Assembly (NCBI GenBank): GCA_015478945.1
Contig: JABUQX010078582.1
Coordinates: 1-23,704 of the forward strand
Direction: 5' to 3'
From: Trachelipus rathkii
Lineage: Eukaryota > Arthropoda > Malacostraca > Isopoda > Trachelipodidae
DNA length: 23,704 nt
Positions 11,471-20,003 of this stretch are shown in pieces (the first letter of the stretch is position 1; each line of letters starts with the position of its first letter). The notes under the pieces were generated by a model, which had not been told where the DNA came from, did no database searches, and was given only the letters and a program-made list of their open reading frames with translations. The position numbers were made by a program, and so were the translations under genes.

Positions 11471-11541
11471 CTACGAAGAGAACCATTTTGCAGAACATTT
11501 TGCCAATTCCTTGAACCATATGCAGGAGTTAACTAAAAAAG
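11471..11541 (+). CDS. Host gene, coding exon 2
   Basis: The acceptor is TTCATAG| and the donor G|GTGAGT, a near-perfect consensus. The 71 bases give one completing base, 23 codons and one leftover base. The peptide starts Y-E-E-N-H-F-A-E-H-F-A-N and ends Q-E-L-T-K-K, an amphipathic-looking, probably helical stretch. The exon enters in phase 2, matching exon 1, and leaves in phase 1, matching the acceptor of exon 3. Complexity and codon use are those of a real exon, in sharp contrast with the TA array upstream. The protein family is not recognised. Confidence 0.65.
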
Positions 11542-12709
11542 GTGAGTTATTGAAAGTTTCTCTTAGGCTCGTATAATATGGGAAGACTTCTACTTTTAAA
11601 TTAAATTTGTGCTTTCCACAGTAAGATTCTGTAAGATTTTTGAAAATTCTTCAAGATCTTTATCCAGATTTAACAATCTTTAAGCTCGCTTCAGTGAGAT
11701 GTTAAATCCTAAATTTCAAATCATTAAATTTCACTGCCAAATCTGGATGTGATCACATGAATAAAGGAAAACAGGACACAGGCCCTAGTCTTTATATTTA
11801 ATGTAATTGGTTATAGAAGGGATAGAAAGTTTGTTAATTAATTATCTGTTCTAAAATTATTATTATTTTAACGCATTTCCTGATCACTATTATTATTATT
11901 TAAAGTAAATTAATTGTTAATTCTTGTTTTTGATGGTCCGCCATCACTCTTTAATATCTTGTTTGCCACATTTTATTTTCATTTACTATTTCTCGTGATT
12001 TAGATTAAGTGTAAATAATCTCATTTGTTTATGTACAAAAACTGATTTTCATTTATATAATAGTATTCATGAATATTAAGACAATAAAAGAAATACACTG
12101 GATTTTCTGATCTCACTGCAGTCGGATATAAACTCATTTCCTTTTACCATAACCTAATTTATTAGAATTTAGCCTTGGAAAATGTATATGTAAAATAATA
12201 ATAATTATTAATTATTATTATTATTAATTATATTATATTATTATATTATATTATTTCATGTAATAGTAAGGAAGAATAAACAGCATTGGTTCTGTATGTA
12301 TAGGTAAAAAGAGGATTCAACTGGGAAATAATGAACTTTAAAACATTTATGGTTGGAAAAAGATTTTTACGAGAAGCTTAAAGTATATTTGTTCATTAAT
12401 TGGTCTCATTCATCAGTCATGCAGCAATTAGGGGACTAATTAAATATTGCATAATTTAATGATTAAATTCTTAAAATTCTAACCCTGATTGTGCATAAGA
12501 CCAACAAATATGATAGATAGGTAGAAAAAAGTTAAATGGTATTGAAGTACATAGGTTGTTAGTATTCATGGAAGGTGAGGACGTGTTGTTAGTACCTTTT
12601 ATAAAAAATACCGCTCATCTTCATTTCAGCTTAGCGATGGTTATAATAAATAAGAATATTAAATGTTTTTATTTATAGGATAACTATTCATGAAAATTGG
12701 TCCCTTCTT

Positions 12710-12745
<36 letters not shown>

Positions 12746-12757
12746 TATATATATATA

Positions 12758-12820
<63 letters not shown>

Positions 12821-12993
12821 TATATATATATAATATATATATAACTTTATATTTTAGGTAGGATTTATTTGTAAAATTGTCAAATGGGTTAAAATTGCTG
12901 GTTCTCCATTTATTCTGAAATATAATTTTTTTTTTTTTTTTTTTTTAAATCTATATTCATACTTCTGATAGATTACTGATGCCGCCATCCCAG
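11542..12993 (+). other. Host gene intron 2
   Basis: AT-rich intron with an (ATT/ATTA)n run near 12196-12252 and an interrupted (TA)n array at about 12712-12842. A 21-base T run (12926-12946) lies about 45 bases before the acceptor CCATCCCAG| and may act as its pyrimidine tract. No other exon or named repeat is seen. Confidence 0.6.
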
Positions 12994-13130
12994 GAGGTAA
13001 CTACGCAGCAATATTTGCTACTGAAGACATGACACTCTATGTCAAATTGTATAAGAATGGTTTAATTAGCTGCACTCTAGAATATCTTGTAACAGAAGAA
13101 GCTATTAATGAACACAAAATTCTTATAGAT
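12994..13130 (+). CDS. Host gene, coding exon 3
   Basis: The acceptor is CATCCCAG| and the donor GAT|GTGAGT, a strong match. Two bases complete the codon left by exon 2 (G+GA, Gly), followed by 45 codons beginning G-N-Y-A-A-I-F-A-T-E-D-M-T-L-Y and ending E-H-K-I-L-I-D. The alternation of hydrophobic and polar residues around T-L-Y-V-K-L-Y-K-N-G-L-I suggests a beta-strand region. An alternative acceptor at 12971 would extend an open frame upstream but would break the phase with exon 2. The exon leaves in phase 0, matching exon 4. The family is not recognised. Confidence 0.7.
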
Positions 13131-13279
13131 GTGAGTATATATATTTCGGTTGACTTTGTGATGATTTCTCCTATTTGTTGAAAATAGCAATGTCATTCAA
13201 AAGTAGTTCTGTATAGATTTTAACAGTATTTGTGTTTTTAGTTAAATATTTCCATTCTTATTATTGTTAGTTTCTTATT

Positions 13280-13350
13280 AAATTCATTAAAATTATTGCC
13301 AGAAAGTCTTAATTTTCACTATTTTTTTTATTGTCTACTACCTCTTAACA

Positions 13351-13406
<56 letters not shown>

Positions 13407-13634
13407 CATTATTTTCTTAAATTCATTAAAATTATTACAAAAGTCTAAATTTTCAGTATTTATGTGATTGTTTACTACATCTAAACAATTATTATATATT
13501 ATTATTATTATTATTAATTATTATTTTTACTACTTCTAAACAATTATTATTATTATCATTTTCTTAAATTCTTAAAAATTACCAGAAAGTCAAATTTTCA
13601 GTATTTTTATGATTGTCTTCTACATCTTAACAAC

Positions 13635-13698
<64 letters not shown>

Positions 13699-13700
13699 AT
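13280..13700. repeat. Three tandem units of about 140 bp with embedded (ATT)n
   Basis: The unit opens with AAATTCATTAAAATTATT, continues through AGTC..AATTTTCA.TATTT and a CTACTACNTCTTAACAATT-like segment, and ends in a perfect ATT array. Units start at about 13280, 13419 and 13566, giving periods of 139 and 147. The ATT arrays (13351-13406, about 13495-13557, 13633-13697) differ in length, so part of the period change is microsatellite slippage. Confidence 0.7.
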
Positions 13701-14046
13701 ACTAATATGAACTTTTTTTAATAATGCTTCCTGTAATATCTTGAAAAGACGGTAAGCTTGAAGGTTGAAAGTCTTTCAAAATATTTCTATTCCTTTATAT
13801 AAGTTTTTGGGTGATTGTTCTGGTTTTATTTTATTATTTTTTAAAAAAGTTTCAGCAAGAATTTTAGTAATAAAATATTTAAATTTGTTTTGTGAACTAA
13901 TATTTGATATTATTTTATGATAGAAAAATGTTTGTAAAAATTTTTTTAATGTCTCGTAGAAAATTTAATTTATATCAAGCACAAAATTATTTTCTGCTTG
14001 TATGGTATCTTTGTATTGTCTTGCAATACTAGTGAATGATTTTATT

Positions 14047-14120
14047 CAAGGTTCACACTTTCTGGAAAATCGGGGAAGAAAGTCGGGGAAACGATTTTAA
14101 AGGATATTGCTAATTTTTAA
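14047..14120 (+). repeat. Flanking direct repeat, left copy
   Basis: It begins AGGTTCACACTTTCTGGAAA and includes GTCGGGGAAACGATTTTAA. A related copy in the same orientation lies at 18768-18890, on the other side of the PLE pair, and a shorter relative (GGAAAGTCAGGGAAAT) at 20803-20845. All three adjoin (TA)n arrays. It looks like part of an old dispersed repeat that I cannot name. Confidence 0.55.
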
Positions 14121-14292
14121 AATTCATATATATAGTATATAGTATATATATATATATATATATATATAATTATAATATATATATATAATATATATATATA
14201 CGTGATATTAATATAGCTAATATATATATATATCATATAATATATATATAATATAATAAGATATAATAAATAATATAATATATTATAATAAG
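14121..14292. repeat. (TA)n microsatellite at the left edge of the PLE pair
   Basis: An interrupted TA array lies between the direct repeat and the 3' end of the minus-strand PLE copy. The open frame that crosses it (14117-14299) is translated microsatellite. Confidence 0.9.
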
Positions 14293-14374
14293 AGTCCAAG
14301 TAGGACTTGTTCTTAGGAACCCACTTTATAAAAATAAAAAGACGAAGCAGAAGCTTTGATATCTCATTATACTA

Positions 14375-14405
14375 GACGTTCGAGTTTATCCAAACCAATC
14401 ATCAG
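14375..14405 (-). ncRNA. Degenerate hammerhead-ribozyme-like motif in PLE 3' region (minus copy)
   Basis: On minus the order is CTGATGA, a short hairpin (GTTT / AAAC around GGAT), CGAA and ACGTC. This is the hammerhead core order, but with GAAA reduced to GAA and a weaker stem II than the plus copy. PLEs are known to carry minimal hammerheads of this kind, some working as dimers through a palindromic ACGT stem III. With a core base missing it is unlikely to cleave. Confidence 0.4.
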
Positions 14406-14514
14406 CTAAAAACAAATTAAAATTACAATAATAATTATGAAAAGTTAAAAATTAAAAATATATAAGTAATAATAATGAATAATAATAACATAAATAATTA
14501 TTTAATAATAATAC

Positions 14515-14545
<31 letters not shown>

Positions 14546-15006
14546 GATGAATATAATATAAATAATAATAGGAATCCACAAAAATAAAGAACAAAAATAG
14601 TAAAAAAGATATAAAACTTTTATAGAATAAAATTATATTAAAACTATAATCCTATATTAATATTCCTGTTTAGTTGACAATCTTGGGAAGAATGTACAAA
14701 AATATAGAAAAACAAATAATTTTGAATTGTTGTTGGTTGGTAATCAGTTTTAAAAAATAAATATATTAATATTACAATTTGGCAACAATTAGTAGATCAT
14801 AAAAATAATTACACAGTGATTAAAACAGGATTATTAAAGTGAAATATTAAAAATAAAGTAAATCATAGTTTAAAAGCAAGAATATTTAATGGTCAATTAT
14901 GGAGTAACCCAAGTTGTACGATGTAAATGACCCAATAATCTCGAGTATATGCGTTCATGAGAAACCTGTACTTAAGAGCAACACGCCTGAACTATCCTTT
15001 GTAATG

Positions 15007-15198
15007 TCATGATGGCTTGCTGAAGGATGGGGTCCTGAAGGCACAGAGTTTTTCGGGTGAAGTTAATGGTCTGTTTGTTCTACTATATGAAAGACCCAGA
15101 TGTTTTGAAATCCTCATCTGCAGCTGTAAGCCAGTCTGGCCTACATAACGGGCTTGGCAGTGCGCACAAGAATAGGAATAAATGACTGAGGACCTCAA
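15007..15198 (-). pseudogene. PLE GIY-YIG endonuclease fragment (minus copy)
   Basis: The frame reads S-V-I-Y-S-Y-S-C-A-H-C-Q-A-R-Y-V-G-Q-T-G, a good match to the N-terminal half of PLE endonucleases: an I-Y element, a C-x2-C pair specific to this family, then Y-V-G-x-T. The downstream R in Q-M-R-I-S-K-H corresponds to the conserved arginine of the GIY-YIG core, and the H to the usual E-H. The catalytic glutamate further on is not identifiable and the frame ends early. The endonuclease would nick target DNA to prime reverse transcription. Confidence 0.75.
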
Positions 15199-15803
15199 AT
15201 GAGCCGGTAAATATATCTTTCATTCTGGAAAAAACTATTCAATTTTCTAAAATCATGACAAGTATAAAAATAACTTTATAAGATGGAAAACTTTTAGAAA
15301 TTGATATTTGAATGTTTTTTAACGAGCTCGGAGTGTTGGGGTGACCGGAAGTAAGAACTTTTAGATAAAACTACTGCAATTGATGATCCACATCTGCTGT
15401 TATGGGCGAAAAAGTCTTCCAAGAATTTGTTAACAAGTCTAAAAAATAGTTGCTCTGGAAATAAATTTGAAAATTTAGGGCAATGAGTTAAATTGGAACT
15501 CTAATGAAAATGTTACCCAGAGTTGAAAAGTTTGTAAGCTCTAAGATAATTCGCATGAACAGCAGCAACTTGGCACCTTCAGAGGAAGGAAGCGGAAAAA
15601 ATGGTACCGCAAGCATAGTTGTGTAAGCTTTCTATACGATGGAAGTAAAAAGCCACCTACTGGTAACGGGTGCACTCTGACATCTAAAAGGGCAATGCAC
15701 CCCCAATTCTCGTCTCCTCCATACTAAAACCTAATAATTCTGATTGTAATTTTATAGGTATTCTACAAAATTGGTTGAAGGCATATCTTTGTTCTCTAAA
15801 GAA

Positions 15804-16073
15804 TCAAAAAACAATCATGTCAACATCCCTTCTATGTAGAGTAATGCTAGCATCTTGAGGGAGGCAGTTCTCCAACCAAGATATCTCATGGTAGCACAAA
15901 AATGCATTGGCAAAAGTGGGACCAAGTGGTGAGCCCATTGCCATGCCATCTATCTGCTTGTAAAGCTGGCCATCAAAGAGGAAAAGTGTATCATCAGTGG
16001 CGAGTTCCAAGAATTTCGAAAATTGATTCCTATTGAGATTACTAACCCTATGTTCAGTTGATCGAAAAGTCAA
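15804..16073 (-). pseudogene. PLE reverse transcriptase fragment (minus copy)
   Basis: The frame contains Y-K-Q-I-D-G-M-A-M-G-S-P-L-G-P-T-F-A-N-A, the classic PLE/telomerase-related RT motif B, followed by F-L-C-Y-H-E-I-S-W-L-E-N-C. The next motif should be R-Y-V-D-D; here the frame reads R-D-V-D-M, so the first and last residues of the catalytic YVDD are lost. The plus-strand copy keeps YVDD at the matching place. The N-terminal fingers are out of frame. Confidence 0.8.
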
Positions 16074-16270
16074 TTGTTATGAATATTGCGAGCCTCGATT
16101 TAACTAGGTTATGTTGGAATCAATGATGTCTGTACAAGTCATAAGGCTTGACCATAACCCTCCTCAATGGACATTATTGAGAAACAAATCAAGAAAACTG
16201 AAGAAGAATCTTAAGAGTAATTCATTTACAATGTTAAGGCGTATATATAGTGGCAGGAAGAAATTGGGAT

Positions 16271-16399
16271 GACGCAAACTAAATTCACTTTGACCAGGTA
16301 ATCATTCTTACACATATTTTGTTTAAGGAATTGAAGATAAAATTAACAACTTATCGTTAGATAGCTGTTAAAAAAAAATCGTTATCTATTTTTATGAAT
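16271..16399. other. Spacer between the two PLE copies
   Basis: Roughly 130-270 bases that do not pair clearly with either arm separate the two head-to-head copies; the exact borders are blurred by indels. No promoter, exon or additional repeat is recognised. Confidence 0.45.
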
Positions 16400-16459
16400 G
16401 CTGTATTTCTTCAGGTGCATGTGCAGCTTCTTATATTGGTATTGCCAAAATCCAATAAA

Positions 16460-17330
16460 CAGGGCTTCCTCTTAGACCAATTCTTTCAGCCATTAATTCT
16501 CCCACTTATAAAGTATCGCAAAAATTCTCCCCAATTATAACAGCCTTAACAATGTAATGAATTTACTCTTAATAGATTCTTTTCATTTCTGATCTTGTTC
16601 CTTCATTGTCATTGAGGAGGGCTTTAATGGTCCAGCTTTAGATGTAGATCATAGCTTTGATGATAGGAAGTCATTGTTCCAAACATACCTGTTAATGAGA
16701 CTCGCAATATCATAACCAATGGACTTTTCCGTCAACTGAACATAAGGTTAGTAATCTCAATAGGAAATCAATTTTCCTGAAATTCTTGACTTGCCACCAT
16801 GATTCATCTTTTCCTCTTTGATGGCAGTCTTTACTAAGTCAGATAGATGTATGGCAATGGGCTTCACCACTTGGTCCGCACTTTTGCCAATGCATTTTGT
16901 GCTTACATGAGAGTCTTTTGGTTGGAGAATGCCCTTGCATATTTTAACCATTACTCTATAGATAGGTATGTTGATGATTGTTTTTTTGATTTTTAGAGAA
17001 CGAAAGTCATTCCTTTACAATTTTTAGATCTAGCCTTTAACATTCAACATCAAAGAATATTAGCGTTTTATGGAGGAGGAGAATGAGACTCATTGCCGCT
17101 TTTTAGATTCAGAGTGCACCGTACAGTAGGTGGCTTTTCTACTTCCATCTATATAAAGCCTACCAACTATGCTTGGTACCAATTTTTTCAGCTTCCTTCC
17201 TTCTTGGAGTTGCCAAAGTTGTCTGACTGTCTAATGGCCGAATTTTGTAGAAGCTTACGCAAACTTCAACATCTTGGGTTACAATTGTTCATAAAGATAG
17301 TTCAATTTTTAACTCAGTGCTAAATTTTCC
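16460..17330 (+). pseudogene. PLE reverse transcriptase remains (plus copy)
   Basis: Several frames together recover the PLE RT: the R-P-I-L-S-A-I-N-S-P-T-Y-K fingers motif, a decayed F-D-V-D-S-type motif A (A-L-D-V-D-H-S near 16640), the catalytic R-Y-V-D-D-C-F, and G-F-S-T-S-I-Y-x-K-P-T-N in the open frame 17093-17323, which is the well-conserved segment after the palm in PLEs. At least three frame changes and stops separate these pieces. Confidence 0.75.
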
Positions 17331-17619
17331 CCCAAAATTGTTTTATTTCCAAGAGCTAACTATTTTCTAATAACTTGTTAACTAAATTCTTGGAAGACCT
17401 TTTTCGCCCTAAACAGCCAGATGTGGATTCAATCATTGCAAGTAGTGTATCTAAAAGTTCCTTACTTCGGTCCCAATACTACTCCGAAGCTCGTTAAAAC
17501 ATTCAAATAGTCAAATTTCTAAAAGTTTTCCATCTTATAAAATTATTTTTATACTTGTCATGATTTTAAAATGAATAGTTTTTTCAGAATGAAAGATATT
17601 TTACCGGCTCATTTGAGGT

Positions 17620-17780
17620 CCTCAGTCATTTATTCCTATTCTTGTGCGGACTGCCAAGCCCGTTATGTAGGCCAAACTGGCTTACAGCTGTCAGCTGAGG
17701 ATTTCAAAACATCTGGGTCTTTCATATAGAACAAACAGACCATTAACTTCACCCGAAAACTCTGCCATCAGGACCCACTC
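17620..17780 (+). pseudogene. PLE GIY-YIG endonuclease remains (plus copy)
   Basis: The frame reads S-V-I-Y-S-Y-S-C-A-D-C-Q-A-R-Y-V-G-Q-T-G, nearly identical to the minus copy, with the family's C-x2-C pair. A small deletion right after L-Q-L removes the part holding the conserved arginine, so the nuclease core is destroyed. Confidence 0.7.
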
Positions 17781-18260
17781 TTCAGACAGCCATCATGACA
17801 TATCAAAGGATAGCTTCAGGGTGTTGTCTTCAGCGTCAGGTTTACTTGAACGACGGATTCTCGAGAGCCTGTTTATACATAGTACAAAGCCGCAACTAAA
17901 CTCAGATGGCTCCTTATTAAATTATTTTTTTGGTTTTAATTTTGATTTTAGATTTTTATTTTATTTTATTTCACTTTTAAAAAAATAATGCCTGTTTTGT
18001 AATTTCACTTGTAAGTGTATTTTTATACTTCTAATTGTGAATATATTAGTATTTAATTTTTTAAAAATGTGACCAACGCAAACCGAATTTTTCTAGTTAA
18101 TATAGAGCCAGGTTGTTTTTGCTATTTTTGTACATTCTTCCCAAGATTGTCAACTAAACAGGTAATATTTAATTAATAGTAAAGCGGAAATATAGATTTT
18201 ATTTTTAAAAATTGTTTTAATATTTTTTTACTATTTTGTTCTTTATTACTGTGATCTAAT

Positions 18261-18303
<43 letters not shown>

Positions 18304-18443
18304 TATTATTATTATTAATTATTGTATTATTAATTAAATAATTATTGTTATTGTTATTTATTATTATTATTATTATATGATATTAATATTATTATTTTAA
18401 TTTTAACTTTCATATATTATTGAGATTTATATTTATGTTTTAG

Positions 18444-18475
18444 CTGATGATGGGTTTGATTAACCCGAAAACGTC
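18444..18475 (+). ncRNA. Hammerhead-ribozyme-like motif in PLE 3' region (plus copy)
   Basis: The core order is complete: CTGATGA (18444-18450), stem II GGGTT/AACCC closed by a TGATT-type loop (18452-18466), GAAA (18467-18470), then ACGTC (18471-18475). ACGT is self-complementary, so stem III could form only between two molecules or two neighbouring motifs, as described for minimal hammerheads of PLEs and some satellites. Cleavage would be after GTC. The minus copy has the same motif at the mirrored position, which supports a family feature. Stem I pairing is not obvious, so activity is doubtful. Confidence 0.5.
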
Positions 18476-18520
18476 CCAATTAAATGATATCAAAGCTTCT
18501 GTTCTCTTTTTATCTTCTTA

Positions 18521-18767
18521 TATATATATTATATATATTATATATATATATATATATAATATTATATATATTATGTATATTATATAGAATATATATGTAT
18601 ATATATTATATTATATATAATTATATATTATAAATATATATTTAATATATTATATATATATATATAATATAATATATATAATATATATATATATAGTATA
18701 TATATATATATATATATATATTAATATATATATATATTATATAATATATATAAAGTATATATTATAT
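18521..18767. repeat. (TA)n microsatellite at the right edge of the PLE pair
   Basis: A 250-base interrupted TA array begins right after the PLE 3' end (..CTTCTTATATAT) and ends at the direct repeat that starts near 18768, mirroring the left side. Confidence 0.9.
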
Positions 18768-18890
18768 CAGGTTCACACTTTCTGGAAAGTCAGAAAAAAA
18801 ATTGGTCAAAGGAAATCGTTTAAGCAGATATGCGAACATCAGGGAATTCCAAAAAATGGTCAGGGAAATTTAAAAATTTCAAACATATGA
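18768..18890 (+). repeat. Flanking direct repeat, right copy
   Basis: It starts CAGGTTCACACTTTCTGGAAA, shared with 14047 onward, and continues with GGAAATCGTTTAAG and GGTCAGGGAAATTT segments. The open frame 18830-19018 starts within it; I treat that frame as chance. Confidence 0.55.
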
Positions 18891-19289
18891 AGAATGATCC
18901 TTGGACCAAGTTACATATTTTTGGTTTATATTTTTTTCCTTACTGTATAATGTGTGGAGTGAGAGATGTATTTGATAAGGTGAAGGAAAAGGATGGGCGA
19001 GGGAATGACATTCCATAAATCTACTTCTATCCTGTTTCTTTCTATTTTTAGTTCACTGAATTACTACTTCATTTCTTCCTATCTGTCGTAGAAGTTGCTC
19101 TCAAAGGTCACCTTCCGAATTTGAAGGTGATTGGACCATGGATTTTGTTTTAGATTGATACTTATGAGCTTTAATCTGTGTTTATATCTTTTTCTTTTAG
19201 GGATTTATACTTTTTGAGGTGTTTTTTTTTTTGAGGTTTGACGAAGTTATTTTGGATTTTTGAGTTGAAGATATTTCATTAAATTTATT

Positions 19290-19472
19290 TATGAAAAATT
19301 TACATCAAACAATAAAAACAAGCTTTAAACGACCGAGTGTGGACGTCAAACTGAACCATCAGTTATCAGGTTGGTTGGGTAAATGGGACCTGATACGTTC
19401 CAACCTAGGATATGGATGATTGATCGAACCCGAGTCCTATGCCTCACGACTCTGTATCGCTACCATTGAGCA
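19290..19472 (-). mobile_element. tRNA-derived SINE
   Basis: On minus, the head reads GCTCAATGGTAGC (A-box-like, about 19460-19471), and about 30 bases later GGGTTCGATCA (B-box, about 19421-19432). This spacing is that of a tRNA-type RNA polymerase III promoter. The sequence between does not fold as a functional tRNA, and a tRNA-unrelated body follows towards 19290, so a SINE rather than a tRNA gene. Its borders are approximate and no terminal duplication was found. Confidence 0.6.
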
Positions 19473-19878
19473 AAAAAAAAAGAAAGAAAAAAACCCTATA
19501 AAATATAAAAAGGATCTTTGGGTCAAATAATTTTAAATTGAGTGAGCTGGAGCTGGAGTTGTGCAATTCTGAAATTATAAAGTGTCGAGTGGAAGCTTCC
19601 AACCGATTGTAAATGACCCTGAGTGTTCTTTTAATAACCAACCAAAACCAGTTTATCAATCAGTTCATCTTTTTGCATTAAAGATGTTACAAGATCTAAA
19701 ATACTATGGGCATTAAAGTGGTGGATGATAAATATGTCTTTAAACACACTCGAATTGCAAAGTATATAGGGAAACATTTAAATTATATGTTTCGAGATTA
19801 GTGTCTGTTAAGCTTCAATTTATAAATGGGGCCGAGTGAAATGTAAATATGTTGATAGATTTCTGCCTATTTTTCTAG

Positions 19879-19956
19879 AAAGCAAAGGCACAATACACTC
19901 TACTTTGCAATGAAGCTCATCCTACCCTTGAATTAAAATTCAAAATACTTTTGGAT
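19879..19956 (+). CDS. Host gene, coding exon 4 (end uncertain)
   Basis: The acceptor CTATTTTTCTAG| has a good pyrimidine tract. In phase 0, as required by exon 3, the frame reads K-A-K-A-Q-Y-T-L-L-C-N-E-A-H-P and on to K-I-L-L-D. The likely donor is GAT|GTGACC at 19957, but this would leave a 47-base intron and phase 0, whereas the following exon needs phase 1. The frame stays open in the plain genomic read until a stop near 20043. A one-base indel in the A-rich stretch around 19931-19950 would cure the mismatch; that is inference. Confidence 0.5.
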
Positions 19957-20003
19957 GTGACCTTGTCTTTTGAAACCGATTTATTAGTTTTTTCTTCTTA
20001 TAG

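Larger units (their letters stand above)
14330..16270 (-). mobile_element. Penelope-like element (PLE), minus-strand copy
   Basis: PLEs encode a reverse transcriptase followed by a GIY-YIG endonuclease, usually in one frame. Read on minus, this copy gives an RT fragment (15804-16073), a broken thumb-like region (about 15230-15800), a GIY-YIG fragment (15007-15198), then a 3' untranslated part with an (AAT)n array (about 14514-14546) and a hammerhead-like motif (14375-14405). Frames are broken in many places. The whole copy is an inverted duplicate of the plus-strand element at 16400-18520; for example about 40 bases around 14666-14708 are exactly complementary to 18123-18163. It lies in a host intron, antisense to the gene. 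Confidence 0.8.
16400..18520 (+). mobile_element. Penelope-like element (PLE), plus-strand copy
   Basis: In order on plus: a fingers motif reading L-R-P-I-L-S-A-I-N-S-P-T-Y-K (about 16470-16515), a frame-broken motif B (about 16833-16904), an intact Y-V-D-D (16967-16978), a post-catalytic stretch (17093-17323), a GIY-YIG fragment (about 17620-17710), then a 3' region with (ATT)n (18265-18375) and a hammerhead-like motif (18444-18475). It is complete in layout but frame-broken throughout. Compared with the minus copy, it keeps YVDD and the better hammerhead but has lost motif B and part of the endonuclease. Sense to the host gene. Confidence 0.8.
13131..19878 (+). other. Host gene intron 3, hosting the PLE inverted pair and a SINE
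   Basis: This 6.7-kb intron contains a tandem ATT-bearing repeat (13280-13700), the head-to-head PLE copies (about 14330-18520) flanked on both sides by (TA)n arrays and a shared direct repeat, and a tRNA-type SINE (about 19290-19472). 13705-14040, 18900-19290 and 19475-19878 show nothing I can name. Confidence 0.55.

Noticed and set aside
12971..12993. Upstream alternative acceptor for exon 3 (TGATAG|ATT)
   Set aside because: It keeps an open frame but is out of phase with exon 2, while CCCAG| at 12993 is in phase.
13280..13700. CRISPR-like array
   Set aside because: Three long units with an embedded trinucleotide microsatellite and no short repeat/spacer pattern; the genome is eukaryotic.
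14117..14299. 60-codon open frame on minus rich in Y and I
   Set aside because: Pure translation of a (TA)n array.
14047..18890. Flanking repeats as a target-site duplication of the PLE pair
   Set aside because: The two copies are too diverged and of unequal length, and a third relative occurs at 20803-20845.
18830..19018. 62-codon open frame on plus
   Set aside because: It begins in a dispersed repeat that recurs at 14047 and 20803, and has no splice or homology support as a host exon.
19421..19472. A functional tRNA gene on minus
   Set aside because: A and B boxes are present but acceptor and anticodon stems do not form and a SINE-type body follows.
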